A stretch of DNA of 64,000 nt from Ancistrus triradiatus. Lineage: Eukaryota; Chordata; Actinopteri; Siluriformes; Loricariidae. The notes beneath the pieces are model-generated. The model made no database searches. It saw only the letters and a list, made by a program, of their open reading frames with translations, and was not told where the DNA came from. The DNA is taken from positions 1 to 64,000 of the forward strand of contig JAJAGP010002251.1 in assembly GCA_025084515.1 (NCBI GenBank), read 5' to 3'. Numbering within the stretch: the stretch's first letter is position 1; every line of letters starts with the position of its first letter. A program made the position numbers and the translations under genes. Shown piece by piece: positions 1 through 10,925 of the stretch.

Positions 1-491
1 AAAAAAAGCAGCAATCCAAAAAGTGTATTTATAAAACACATTTGTGTTGACCATGGTGCTTTACATGCAAATGTCAATGTAGAGATTTTCCACAGGGCAA
101 TTCTTTAACAGGTTTATTCCTTTAAAGAAAATTGAAATGTATTTATATATTCATATGTTAAATTGAGTGAAATATCAGTAACTGGACAACTAAGGGTGTT
201 CAAAAACTTCTGAGTGAGTGAAACCTACAGGTATGTGTCCATAATGTCCATTCTTATATGTCCGTGGTCTGCAAAGGTTATTATGCTTATTATTAAGGTT
301 ATTAACCTACTTAATCCATATATTAACTTGGCAGATCCCAGGGTTGTGCAGTTAGGGGTAACAAACAGGTGTATGTTTGTTTATAAATATTTATTTAACG
401 AAAAAAGTAAAAAAAAAAAAAACCCACTCACTTAAATGATTTCTGTCTACTAGCTCACATGTATTGGCCTTAGAACATTATTATTAACATT
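1..491. other. AT-rich intergenic sequence, no gene seen
   Basis: No exon, RNA gene or clear mobile element is recognised before the tRNA-like sequence at 492. The stretch is AT-rich with short A runs. In mammals CSDE1 lies directly upstream of NRAS, but no CSDE1-like coding exon is visible here. Confidence 0.5.
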
Positions 492-541
492 GCATTGGCG
501 GTTCAGTGGTAGAAGCCCGGGTTCAATTCCCGGCCAATGCA
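492..541 (+). pseudogene. tRNA-Gly pseudogene lacking the anticodon arm
   Basis: The 50 bases match a eukaryotic tRNA-Gly(GCC) at both ends. The 7-bp acceptor stem GCATTGG/CCAATGC is perfect, the D arm TTCAGTGGTAGAA is present, and the T arm GGGTTCAATTCCCGG is intact. After the D arm at 514 the sequence jumps straight to GCCCGGG at 515. About 21 nt, the whole anticodon stem-loop, are absent compared with the usual tRNA. It cannot act as a decoding tRNA. A-box and B-box promoter elements remain, so polymerase III transcription is conceivable. It abuts the SINE that starts at about 543 on the same strand. The match rests on my memory of the tRNA-Gly sequence. Confidence 0.8.
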
Positions 542-542
542 T

Positions 543-710
543 TGGGATTGTGGTAGCCTAGCAGTTAAGGTACTGGATTCTGGACCGCTACCAAGCTGCC
601 ACTGTTAGGTCCTTGAGCAAGATCTTAACCCACAATTGCTTGGATTGTAAGGTTGTATCAGTTGTAAGTCGCTCTGGCTAAGGGCGTCTGCTAAATGCTG
701 TAAATGTAAA
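543..710 (+). mobile_element. tRNA-derived SINE (family A), B-box region deleted
   Basis: The copy starts with the family head TGGTAGCCTAGCAGTTAAGG (A-box like) and ends with CTCTGGCTAAGGGCGTCTGC and a TAAATGTAAA tail. The stretch normally carrying the B box (GGTTCAAATCC) is missing between GGACC and GCTACC. It follows the tRNA-Gly remnant with almost no spacer and is followed after a few bases by a second copy in the same orientation. Confidence 0.85.
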
Positions 711-715
711 TGTTG

Positions 716-868
716 TGGGACTGTGGTAGCCTAGCGGTTAAGGTACTGGACTATGGACCAGAAGGTCCAGGGTTCAAATCCCACCTCTGCCAAGCTGCCA
801 CTTTTGGGTCCTTGAGCAAGGCCCTTAACCAATTGCTTGGATTGTAAGACTGTACCAATTGTAAGCCA
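716..868 (+). mobile_element. tRNA-derived SINE (family A), 3' truncated
   Basis: This copy keeps the A-box head TGGTAGCCTAGCGGTTAAGG and the B box GGGTTCAAATCCC. It ends inside the TGTACCAATTGTAAG segment, before the conserved CTCTGGATAAGGGCG tail. It lies in tandem behind the copy at 543-710. Confidence 0.85.
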
Positions 869-1316
869 ATTTTGTAAATAACCATGTTTTTAGTCTAGAC
901 TTGAAATTTGGGAGTGTTTCTGATTCCAATACAACAGTGGGGAGGTTATTTCGTAGCTGGGGGACGATATATAAGAATGCCTTTCCCTTGACTGAAATGT
1001 TTCATATGTACTGTTTTGGTGGAGGTAACTACACATCTGCCAGTAAACAGCCTTTGTTAAAATCATGGAGAGGAATGGTAGATTTGAAGTTGCACTATAA
1101 TTAGACAGCATGCTAGGGTCAAGGTTAGTTTATTTTATTTTTAAATCAGAGGTTTAATAACTGTGCACTTAAAGGATTTGGGCAGAACTAAGGAACACAT
1201 TTAAAATGATAAGCAGTGGCTCTGTAATACTAGGTATTCTTTCATTAAGTAAATTTGTCAGAGAAACAATGATGTTTTGATCAGTGTGAACCCATTATTA
1301 TTAGTAATTAGGGTAG

Positions 1317-1512
1317 TGGTACTGTGGTAGGTTAGCAGTTAAGGTACTGGACTCTGGACCAGAAGGCTGTCCAGAAGGTCCAGGGTTCAAATCCCAACTC
1401 TGCTACTGTTGGGTCCTTGAGCAAGACCCTTAACCCACAATTGCTTGGATTGTAAGATTGTACCAATTGTAAGTCACTCTGGATAAGGGCGTCTGCTAAA
1501 TGCAGTAAATGT
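1317..1512 (+). mobile_element. tRNA-derived SINE (family A)
   Basis: Near-full-length copy with head, B box GGGTTCAAATCCC and the CTCTGGATAAGGGCGTCTGC tail. It has a short internal duplication: GTCCAGAAGG is preceded by an extra AGAAGGCT block near 1361-1382. Confidence 0.85.
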
Positions 1513-3320
1513 AGAGTAAATTTTCTATTTCACCCCAACTTACAGTTGTTTAAACAGACATTGACAGCATCTGAAAGGTTGGGTGATTTGATCTTTTCAT
1601 ATTTAAGAAATTCATGAAATCATCACTGTCGCAATCAGGTGAAACTTCAGAGCCAGCTTCTGTAATGTTTCTAGGTAGTCTGGAGACGCATGTTACTCTA
1701 TTTTAGCTTGAGTGAGTTTTATCTTTAGTAAGAGCATGTCTGCTATGCTATTCCCTTTAAGCAGTTCAAACCACCTCCAGTTTACTATGTTACCACTTAC
1801 ATTCTAAAACAGTGGCACAGTGTCGATGCCTATCAAAGAAGATGTCAAGTCTGAGTCCAAAATGGCGCCAAGGTTTCTCAAGTTCAGCGTAGATGCCAAG
1901 ATTGATTGGAGAAGCCAAGTGAAATACATTGTGACTCTGATGTGTAGTACTAACATGACTGTACTGTAGTTGGTTGTACAAAAAAAGCGTGGTACTTTTT
2001 ATACACACATGGGACTTTCTTACATGTATGGTTAAATATGTAGTAGCTATCAACATGCTTTCTGTTTCATCTCTCTTATTTGGTTTAATGGATCTTTGTA
2101 ACCAGTTGAAAAGTTCCATTGCTGTTCTGCTGGAGATATTTTAAAAAGATCACAGTTGTCTTGTTCATTCTATACTGACAGCTCTGGACGTGTTGATTAC
2201 ATCTTTTGCCTGTGGTTTTTACCCACTGTGCTTTGCACAGTGTAACACAAGTGAAACTAGAGTGGCCTGGTTTGATTTCATGAGAGTTTTGGTTTCTTTT
2301 ATTTCACACAACTGTGCATCCTCATTGTTTAGGAACAATGATGTGAAGCAAATGTAAGAGACGTGCCTTTAAATGCAAAGGTGTGTGTATAGTGTTAAGA
2401 TTAAATAAAGAGACAAAGAATGAAAATGTGTAACAGTGAGGCATATTAGTTAAGATGGTTAAATACTGTATGTGTTTTGAGAGATATTAATATTCTCTTG
2501 TATATCCTGACCTTCTGCATCCAACTTAATTGTTATATGATCATTACCCAATTAAAAATCAATCGATAGATAGGTCTTTATCATCCCATCAGCTTTTCAG
2601 TAGATTAATGGACTACTGTAAGCATCACACATCTGGTTTGATTAAGGGGTATAGGTAAGGCCAAATACTTTTGTTGTTTCACATATTTTAGCTTGGTTGC
2701 TACTAAAGCAAACATCTGCTGTAAAAACAAAGCACAAATATAATTTAACTTTAAATTTAATTATAATAAAATGTAACTTTAAATGTAATATTTAACTAAG
2801 TTATAATAAATAATCTTCACAAGTTTTAGAATGCTACACTCAAAAAAATAAATGAGCGTTGCATTCATAACACAGACACAATTGGGATGGAAAGCAGTAC
2901 TGGGTGTATTCCCTTTGCCCTGTACAGTGACCCCGCTGGGCCCTACCATGGACTGGCATCCCATTTCAGGGCACCACTTTTTGCCCGCAATCGGGTTTAA
3001 TTCCAGGATAGAGTAGGATGCATGATGAAATTGTATTAAATTATATTTGCCCCCACTTATCCTGGCCAAGGTTACAGTTTAGGTTGGAGTTCAACATAAG
3101 GCTAGATGGGGGGTCGCTGTTTGCAAAGCCCTATTTTTCCTTCTTCCCTCAAACACACGTACACAGCCGATTGTTGTGTGTATTTGAAGCCCAACCAGGT
3201 CACCTCAGGGGCTGGGATAGCCAGGTGCACCTGCCACTGTACCCCGTGTAAAAGTCATTAAAATAACAATTACACATTTTCTCTTTATCTCTTCTGCTCT
3301 CTTGCTTCAATTCCATCACC
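1513..3320. other. Intergenic sequence upstream of NRAS, old repeat relics
   Basis: No gene is recognised. Around 2880-3250 there is sequence with the feel of an old interspersed repeat (GGACTGGCATCCCATTTCAG at 2951), but I cannot assign a family. The NRAS 5' untranslated first exon could lie anywhere in 1-5000 and was not identified. Confidence 0.4.
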
Positions 3321-3345
3321 ACTAAACCTGAGACCTCATATACAC

Positions 3346-3790
3346 TGCCCTTCCTAAAAAAGGTTCACACGCCCTAAATTTCGTTGGACCACCTTTAGCT
3401 TTGATTACAGCAACGATTCGCTGTGGCATCATGTCCACAAGCTTCTGCAATGTCAACAATTTATTTCTGTCCAGAGATGCATTAATTTTTCCCCAAGATC
3501 TTGTATGGATGAATGGGGAAAAAGGATTTGTTCTACTGCACAAAGTCTCCTCCAGCACATCCCAAAGATTCTCAATGGGGTTCAGGTCTGGACTCTGTGG
3601 TGGCCCAATCCGTTGTGTGAAAATGATTGTCTCATGCTCCTGAACCACACTTTCACCAATTGGACCCTTCTGGAACAGATTAACATGTTTTCCACGGACC
3701 ACAAGGATGTGCATTTTGACATGGTTGTTAACAAATGAGAAGCCTCCTCACTGCATCAGTTAGGCGTTTATTAAAGAACTTGTTGCCAGA
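3346..3790 (-). mobile_element. Tc1-like transposon relic with transposase fragment
   Basis: Read on the minus strand, about 3322-3714 encodes the C-terminal part of a Tc1/mariner transposase. The motif PPQSPDLNPIENLWDVLEE is the hallmark region around the last catalytic acidic residue of DD34E enzymes. The N-terminal DNA-binding domain and the first catalytic aspartates are missing, so it cannot encode an active enzyme. The plus-strand start CACTGCCCTTCC resembles a Tc1-type terminal repeat. The outer boundaries are approximate. Confidence 0.75.
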
Positions 3791-5023
3791 TGAAACATAA
3801 TCACCAATGCAGTGTAATTATCCGATACATTTTTAGTTATTATTTATTTTTTTAAATATTTAACTATTCCACTTTGTTAAATCCAGGTGGTGACCTTTTT
3901 TTGCCAGCAGGCAGTTGTATTGTATAAATATCAAAAAAAAATGTAATTTAAACTGATAAAAAATATAAATTACCCCAGTAACACTTTGAGCAGTTTGTGC
4001 TGTGCCTGTTTTGTATATCAGGATCACGCAGTATATCATCATACCATATATGGTCGAGATTTCTGGCTACACTCATCTGGAATGAAGATGTTGGAAAATC
4101 TAATGAACATTGAGCTTATGGAACAAAATCCATTAGGAATGAACACCTTAAGAGGACACCACACTTGGTTTGAAATTTATTGTCTTGGTGACCATGTCAT
4201 CGTTTCGTAATCAAGTTTGTTGCCATGCAGTATTTGTTCTCTTGGTGGCTGCCAAAAAATGACTAAATAACTTCAGAGCTGATACAGCCACCAAACTTGT
4301 TCTCCTCTCCCTAATTTATCTTTTGCTGGTTGCAGTCGGAGGGGATCTTTTACATCTAAAATTGCATTCCATAAATAGATGATATGAGCACCATGTTCTT
4401 TCAGACAGTTTTTGTCGTCCAGTAGGGCAGTTCTATGCAAGTATTACCTGTAAAACTTTCAAACTGGCTACTGTGGATAATATTATATTAATTGTTAAGT
4501 TGAAGCTCTGAAATTCTGTAATTTATTAGATATGTTGCAGATTTCTTTCTAGACAGGTTCCAATCTGATCCCAACAACAGTGCACTGAAAATGAATCTGC
4601 TCTCGATACTGATCCAAGTTCATGTTCATAACTGCGTTGTGCTGTGTGGAGGCAGAGAAATTTATGCCAGTAGAGATTTTTCCATATGATTTTTACATCT
4701 GGTTGAGTGTTTTGTATTTTAACTGTATATTGCATGTGTATGTTGATCATTGTTGATAAACAGTTTTTCCAAATGTGTGTGATTCAGGTCACAATTTATT
4801 AATGAATTGGATTAACCAAGAAGTGATTTTGTTTATATTATGCCATTCTTAAAATGTATGTTCGTCCTTTTCTGCAATGTCCATTCGCCAGTATGATCTG
4901 ACAAGGATATTATCGTTATTTTTAAGCTTAATAATGTACTTAAACCATATATTATCTTGCCAGATACATTATCTGTTGTAGTACAGCATCATGTAAGAGC
5001 GAAATCTCTCCCTGTTTCTCCAG
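3791..5023. other. Sequence upstream of the NRAS start exon
   Basis: AT-rich sequence without recognisable exons or clear transposons. It ends in the polypyrimidine tract and CAG acceptor (5021-5023) that precede the NRAS start-codon exon, so at least the right part is probably NRAS intron 1. Confidence 0.45.
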
Positions 5024-5156
5024 GTGAGACGGAGGCAGCAGGATGACTGAGTATAAGCTGGTCCGTGGTGGGACGCAGGTGGTGTGGGGAAGAGTGCACT
5101 CACCCATACAGCTGATTCAGAATCACTTGTGGATGAATATGCACCCCACCATAGAG
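5024..5156 (+). CDS. nras: NRAS exon with start codon (frame broken by five indels)
   Basis: The acceptor CTCCAG ends at 5023, a short 5'UTR follows, and the ATG is at 5043. The exon covers the P-loop and switch I region (37 residues, MTEYKLV to DPTIE). Compared with the expected reading there are extra C bases at about 5063/5064, 5074, 5105 and 5142, and one missing T after 5128. Correcting for these leaves no amino-acid change. An extra G may also sit at the donor (GAG, G, GTACGG at 5154-5162). Confidence 0.85.
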
Positions 5157-8104
5157 GGTACGGGGCATTTGATCATCTGTGGGGTATTTTTCACTGTAAC
5201 AATGCTAATGTTATATGTTACCAGCTCATTCAGGTAATCCCAAAGAATTTTTTAGTCCTTAATCCTGGAACAACTCGGAATAGATGCACAGTAATTAGGA
5301 ACACGGATAATTCTGTAAAGTTCTGGGGCCCTCTCAATCTTATTCAACACATTTCCCGTGAATGATGGTCCATTTTCATGCATTTTTTTAAGCAATTTAC
5401 CGTAATGATGGATGATTTTCATTAATAGATGCCATAAGCTTCACTAAAGCTTTTAGCTCTCTTAATATGTAAGCTATCAGATATTGGTCTAAGTGAGAAG
5501 TTGGTTTGTTTATTTGTTTTATTTTGCGTCTGCATCAGCATCAACATCTATATTCACGAACAGGGGACACAAGGTTTATCGAGACACTTATCATGGGCCA
5601 ATTTTATAATGGCCAGTTTACTCTAATACATGTCTTTGGAATGTGGGAGGAAACCGACCGGAGTAGTACCCAGAGTTTTTAACCTTGTGGAAACAGGGAG
5701 GACATTCACCCAGGCAGAGTCAAGGTGGGGATCACACCAGGGATGTCTCGGAACCGTGAGGCACCTGCGCCTAAATACATGCATTATCGTTCCACTCAAG
5801 TTGATGTTGATTTTTTGTTAATAGTCAAACCTTGTATCTAAAAAAGAAATAAACCGCATTTTTAAAACCAAGCTTAATGTAGTGGTGCAGGAGGTTTTTT
5901 TCATGCTTTTTCACTCTCTCTCGCATTCATGAGGATATCACCTACGAAGAAAGAAAATTAAGTTGAAATATTACAAATATAAGATGTTTCTTGATACCTA
6001 AACATTTGGCACACTTTAATCATCATTTTGGAAATCAAACCTTGAAATTTGATAAGAACCAGAATCAATAGAGCCAGAAATCAATAAGCAGAATCAGAAT
6101 CGATTAAAATCATCAGTTGAGTGTAACAGTAAATTATCCTCTGCTGTTTCACAGTGAGGTTTTCTATTAATTTTATAATTATCTCTGTATATAACCCAGC
6201 GTGTAACTTCTTATTGATGGGAACGAACGAAGTGGAAGGTGGCAGGTAGAGGCAAATGCCATTCAGAGATACCATCTATGTCTCTCCAATCTATCAGACC
6301 TGATTATTTGTTTGGTGAAAAAAAGTGTATGACATGGATGGATATTTGTTTAGGACTCCTACAGAAAGCAGGTGTGATCGACGGGGAGACGTGTCTCCTG
6401 GATATCTTGGACACAGCAGGACAGGAGGAGTACAGTGCATGCCCATGAGGGATCAGTACATGAGGACTGGAGAGGGCTTCTCTGTGTGTTTGCCATCAAC
6501 AACACAAGTTCCTTTGCCAGATCTGTACATTTATACAGGTGGGGAATATGTGGTACAAGACGTCTCCACTTGTAGTTGCAGTTACACCATGTTATTGTAC
6601 TATTATTTGTAATGGAGGGCTTCACCAGATCTGTGCCGTAGCTGCAGTCTGACTAGTATGACTGTTTGGGGGAGTGCCTCGCATCTTTAAGTGATATCAG
6701 TGTATAATGTCTTTATACTGACATCCATCCTTCCTTCCTTTGTTACAGGGAGCAGATCAAACGAGTGAAGGACTCCGATGACGTTCCCATGGTTCTGGTT
6801 GGAAACAAATGCGATTTGGCCAGAACCGTTGACACCAAGCAGGCTCAGGAACTGGCCAGGAGCTATGGCATTGAATTTGTAGAAACCTCAGCCAAGACTA
6901 GACAGGTGAGCAAAGACAACAATGAGTGCGTTTACATGCACTCGGTAATCCGATCAAGTGATTATTCAAGTGGTCATGTATACAGCGTACTCTGATTTTG
7001 AAATCAGATTAAGAAATTCGATATTGAGCTGGATTTGAGCTCAGTAATCAGATTTCTTAAAGCATGTATTCTCATAGTCCAATTTCTATCGTGTTTCTCA
7101 GAGCGGCTAGTGGAAAAATACTTTTGGGCTTCTTTACGTAGACCTGGTGAGGGATTTGCTTGCAGGATCTGGCAACCGAGCATTAAACACACCACCTGCT
7201 AAATGGCTATCGAATTCTTTGTGGACTTAAATGCAGTATATACTGAAGAATTTAATTATTTATTATTACATTTTTACATTTACAGCATTTAGCAGACGCC
7301 CTTATGCAGGGGGACTTACAATTGGTAGAGTCTTACAATCCAAGTAATTGTGGGTTAAGGGCCTTGCTCAAGGACACAACAGTGGCAGCTTGGCAGAGGT
7401 GGGATTTGAAGCCTGGACCTATTGGTCCATAGTCCAGTACCTTACCCGCTAGGCTACCACAGTCCTGGTAAGTCCTTGTAAGTCACTCTGGATAAGGGCG
7501 TCTGCTAAATGCTGTAAATGTAATTTCACCTTTCCAACCAGCCAATAATCTCCCAGAAAGATGCGATGGAAACTTCAAATTTTAATATTGGGACTGTGGT
7601 GGCCTAGCGGGTAAGGTACTGGGCTATGGACCAGAAGATCCAGGGTTCAAATCCCATAAATCCCATAAATGCTGTAAATGTAAATACAAAGTTATACAGT
7701 CTTACAGTCCCATCAATTGTGGGTTAAGGGTCTTGCTCAAGGACCCAACAGTGGTAGCTTGGCAGAGGTGGGATTCGAACCCTGGACCTTCTGGTCCATA
7801 GTCCATTACCTTACCCACTAGGGTACCACAGTCCCAAATCCAAAGAAATCCAATTATTGAGTCATGTAATCCCAGAGGTTGATTACTGAAGTGCTTCAAA
7901 AGTCCATGTTCCAATCCCAAGTCATAAGGCAGCGATTCTCTTAACATCTCACCCCTGCTGTCTTCCTTTTGTTTTGTCTCACAGGGAGTCGAGGATGCCT
8001 TTTACACCCTGGTGCGGGAGATCCGGCATTACCGCATGAAAAAGCTCAACAGCAGAGAGGACAGGAATCAGGGTTGCTTCGGAGTTTCCTGTAAAGTCAT
8101 GTGA
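5043..8104 (+). CDS. nras: NRAS small GTPase (four coding exons, first two with indels)
   Basis: Ras GTPase that cycles between GDP and GTP and relays receptor signals to RAF/MAPK and PI3K at the plasma membrane. Coding exons lie at about 5043-5156, 6354-6538, 6749-6905 and 7985-8104. Exon sizes and phases match vertebrate RAS genes. The NKCD guanine-binding motif and ETSAK motif (exon 3) and the C-terminal CAAX box CKVM with upstream cysteines for lipidation (exon 4) are intact. The C-terminus (YRMKKLNS, GC-G---C-VM) is NRAS-like rather than HRAS- or KRAS-like, and AMPD1 follows as in mammals. CDL is followed directly by ART, one residue shorter than mammalian NRAS; I believe this is usual for fish nras. 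Exons 1 and 2 contain single-base and short indels that break the frame. Because the encoded residues are otherwise unchanged, I read this as probable sequence error in a functional gene; a recent pseudogene is the alternative. Confidence 0.9.
6354..6538 (+). CDS. nras: NRAS coding exon 2 (indels)
   Basis: The acceptor TTTAG ends at 6353 and the donor GTGGGG starts at 6539. It encodes the switch II block with DTAGQEEYSA (residues around Q61 intact) and MRDQYMRTGEGF. It is 185 nt long where 179 nt is usual for this exon. Visible lesions are a missing G near 6374, a roughly 5-nt insertion near 6437-6443 between the YSA and MRDQ codons, a missing C near 6480, and several small shifts in 6505-6530 before the LYR end. 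Confidence 0.85.
6749..6905 (+). CDS. nras: NRAS coding exon 3 (intact)
   Basis: The acceptor TTACAG ends at 6748 and the donor GTGAGC starts at 6906. The 157 nt encode REQIKRVKDSDDVPMVLVGN and KCDL-ARTVDTKQAQELARSY in an unbroken frame, ending ETSAKTRQ. It carries the G4 (NKCD) and G5 (ETSAK) nucleotide-binding motifs. Confidence 0.95.
6935..7215. repeat. MITE-like repeat related to 62463-63010
   Basis: In NRAS intron 3, the segment beginning TTTACATGCACTCGGTAATC and containing GATTATTCAAGTGGTCATGT is closely similar to sequence at 62475 onward. Shared blocks include the GGATCTGGCAACC region (7163 and 62702). A two-copy match far apart indicates a dispersed element, probably a small DNA transposon, but the family is not named. 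Confidence 0.65.
7272..7464 (-). mobile_element. tRNA-derived SINE (family A), reverse orientation
   Basis: Full-length minus-strand copy in NRAS intron 3. It reads from the CATTTACAGCATTTAGCAGA tail to the GCTAGGCTACCACAGTCC head. A plus-strand SINE tail follows directly, forming an inverted pair. Confidence 0.85.
7474..7522 (+). mobile_element. SINE (family A) 3' tail fragment
   Basis: Only the 3' end is present: GTAAGTCACTCTGGATAAGG through the TGCTGTAAATGTAA end. It lies opposite in orientation to the copy just left of it. Confidence 0.8.
7590..7684 (+). mobile_element. SINE (family A), internally deleted
   Basis: The copy has the head GGACTGTGGTGGCCTAGCGG and the B box GGGTTCAAATCCC, then jumps to ATGCTGTAAATGTAAAT. 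The middle of the element is missing and CCCATAAAT is duplicated at the junction (about 7652-7668). Confidence 0.8.
7685..7835 (-). mobile_element. SINE (family A), reverse orientation
   Basis: Minus-strand copy from AGTCTTACAGTCCCATCAAT to GGGTACCACAGTCCC. Together with the copies at 7272, 7474 and 7590 it makes alternating -,+,+,- SINE sequence inside NRAS intron 3, about 150 bp upstream of the last exon. Confidence 0.85.
7985..8104 (+). CDS. nras: NRAS last coding exon with CAAX box
   Basis: The acceptor CTCACAG ends at 7984. It encodes GVEDAFYTLVREIRHYRMKK and a hypervariable tail ending CFGVSCKVM, with the stop TGA at 8102-8104. Cysteine of CKVM is the farnesylation site and the upstream cysteines are candidate palmitoylation sites, by family knowledge. 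The frame is clean. Confidence 0.95.
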   Translation, partial: GVEDAFYTLVREIRHYRMKKLNSREDRNQGCFGVSCKVM

Positions 8105-10925
8105 CTGGGACGCGCTCCAGCTTTCCAGAGATCCTTCAGAAGCTTGTTAGCCAGCAGCTGCGTACTTTGCGATCACTTGTGACTGAAGAGCTTTGAGGAG
8201 TGGTCCAGTCTTGCGTCATCTTTCAATCAGTTAGGCCTCCCTCCGCGGGCTATAAAAGGGATCTGCTCAAACCTGCTCACTGTGTGGACTGTATTGGCCT
8301 GCTGTGATCTAAAAGTGGGGTGACTTAAGGACATCAGGCCCCATGATCGTTTTAATAGACGTGCTTTTGTCGCATTACTGATAGAATATGGTATCCTACT
8401 TAGTAAAAATTTGGACTTTTAATATCCTTCAGTACTCAGGAATACTGTGAAGGCAAAATTGCCTCTAAAAGTCAGATTTGTTTTTTTTTTTTTTTGGTTG
8501 GTTTTGTTTTGGTTGCCAAAGCTGGTATGCATTACATGATATATTCTTACTGTAAGGTTGTTATTTTGCTTTTTGCAGCATTTGTGGTGTTATCGGCATT
8601 CTGATTACGAGGGCATTTCTGCCATTGAACGAATATGCACCGATCAGTCGAGAGACTCTGTGGACCCCATCATCGCAAAGCACTGTAAGGCTTTTAGACT
8701 ATTAATAATCGGGCTGTCGGAGGATTCAAACATTTTAGGGGGTTAATTGCTCCATCTTTATCGTTTTAATTGCAATTAACCCCTGACTAGTTTCACAATA
8801 ACGCTTTTTTCATATCATGTTTGTCTTTTGCCAGCATGGTGATTAATTAGGTTAATCACTTGATGATAATCCTTGTCCAATCGTACCTCCCTCAGACACG
8901 ATGCAGTGACATCTGTGTGGCTCTTAACCAGGCTGGAGACAATGTCGAGACTACTGGACCTCACAACCGCCCATTATGATACCCATTGAATGCATTATTC
9001 ATTTTATTAGGTACTTTCATAAGCAACAGCATCTCTCGTTCTCTCGTGCCCTGTGACAGAGTTTGTGTTTATGTGATGGAATCTGCTGTCACACAGTAAT
9101 GACTAAAGCATGTAAGGAAGTGTCTGAAGTTGATCGCACTCACTGATTGTGTTGCTCTATATAAATGATAGGCAATAATGAATAGGGGACCATTTTGGAT
9201 ACGTCCCGTAACTATGGTTCCTTAGTAGAGTCAAGCAGCAGGGTCAAATGCAATTAAAATATTAATTGGCCTAATTAATAACAGTACTTGTCTGCATATC
9301 TTTTGTGCATCCAAAAGATAGGCAGGTTTTCACTATTCTGGGATGTTCAGTTATCAGCAAGAGTGGCACAGAGTCATAGAAACTCTTTAAATCGTTAGGT
9401 GTCGTCTTGCTCTGCCTTTTATAGCAATCTATGATCTCAATAACCACAGTATTTCCATCATAAGCACCCTGGACAAAGTGGGTCACTTGTCTAAAATCGG
9501 CCTTGCCTTAATGACAGTGCCAAAGGTAGTTCAGTCGTGTACCTGGGTGTGTCGTTTAGTGACTTCGCCGGTCATAAGACCTATTGGGATTGGCCTATTG
9601 TGCCTGTTAAAATGTGAAGTAATGCTTTATACCTGTAGGTGACATTGACACCTTCTCTCTGATCAGCCAGTAGTATCTGGCTTTTTGGTGTTGAGAGAAT
9701 TTGGTCCTCCACTTAAATAGTGCAGTGACTCTTTTAAAGCCTCCCTTTGTAGATGATGTCTCTGATTGACTTTGATTCACCACAGGAATAGCAATGAGCA
9801 AAAACCTTTATTTTGTTTTGTTTTTTTGTAACTCGAGGTGCCATCTGTTTATAAAATCACATAGATGTGGGTCTGGATGAGATGGAAAAACAGGAGGTAG
9901 TTGTGCATGTAATGTTCTCAGGGTAGGAAGGGAGAAAAACACCGATATGGCCGATACGGGCGAAAGTAAAGCCAGAGAAGCTCCAGAGGAAATGACTCCA
10001 CGATTGTACGTAAATGTAATCCCACCCGGATAGGGCTATAGTATCATTCAAAAACAAGTAAAGCACTGCTGTTGGTGCGTACGACCCAGCTGCAGTTCAT
10101 TTCGTCTGCTCCTGTTGGCTGCTATGTTGCATACCTGTAGTTAACAGTTAGTATGACAGCGGTCTCAATACCACCCAAAAACATGGTTTATTCAGGGCAT
10201 GGACCTTTTATTTCCTTCGATTTGTGTGCCTTATTCAAATTATTTGCGTTTAGGGAGAAGCCCTGTACTTGCTAATCCTCCACAGTTCTGTAAATATCTT
10301 GGTGCCGCTGCATTTCTTTACGCCTTTTCATCGCCGATGTCTGTTAGCCTTGCCTGCTAAATTATGGTTTGGGAAGTTTGAGGTTTGGTGTGGCCGGGTC
10401 ACGGCTCACTGTCATTCTGTTTGGGTTATATCCTCCCAAAATTTGTACCATCTTTAGAAGTTTCCCACAAGGAATTTTTCTGGGAATGTGACGCTCGTCT
10501 GTTGCCATTTGTTTTGTGCCTGATTTCGTAGATTGTGGTGCCAGTGGTGGCTCAGGCCATCAGTGATCATCTGGTACTAACGATTGTTTCCTTCCAAAAT
10601 GTCACTTTTAAACAGATTTGCTTGATTTCTAAATATTTGTTTCATGGCTTTATGGGTCCTTCTCGTCTAATCAAACTCAGATTTACAGATTTCTTATCGG
10701 AAATGACTGCGTGAATCCTGTAACATTTAATGTGCCACATGGTCTTTTCCTCAGTAAATTAATTGTAAACGAACGTTGTGCTCTCATCATTGCTCCTGTG
10801 CCACCCTGTCATAGTGCCACTCGTTTCACCCTCTCCATGTCTTGGTCTGCCTGTCAGTTTGGACCTAAAATAGAGCTTGGAGCCTCCTGTTCTGTTCATG
10901 GGTCTGGTTACACTCGGGAAGGCGC
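8105..10925 (+). other. NRAS 3'UTR and NRAS-AMPD1 intergenic region
   Basis: The NRAS 3'UTR must begin at 8105, but its end is not evident. No canonical AATAAA was seen nearby; an ATTAAA lies near 9253. No SINE or Tc1 copy was recognised here, making this one of the least transposon-rich stretches. A segment around 9035-9145 (ATCTGCTGTCACACAGTAAT) is similar to one at 13105-13200, so it is part of a dispersed repeat. Confidence 0.5.

Noticed and set aside
717..800. SINE heads as functional tRNA genes
   Set aside because: They have A- and B-box-like words but no foldable acceptor stem, and they recur about 20 times with the same non-tRNA tail.
7702..7947. 81-codon minus-strand frame
   Set aside because: It is the translation of a reverse SINE; similar LxVxVLDYGP-type frames occur at other SINE copies (35000, 37700, 20226).
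8249..8258. TATAAAAGGG resembling a TATA box
   Set aside because: It lies inside the NRAS 3'UTR with no downstream gene start nearby.
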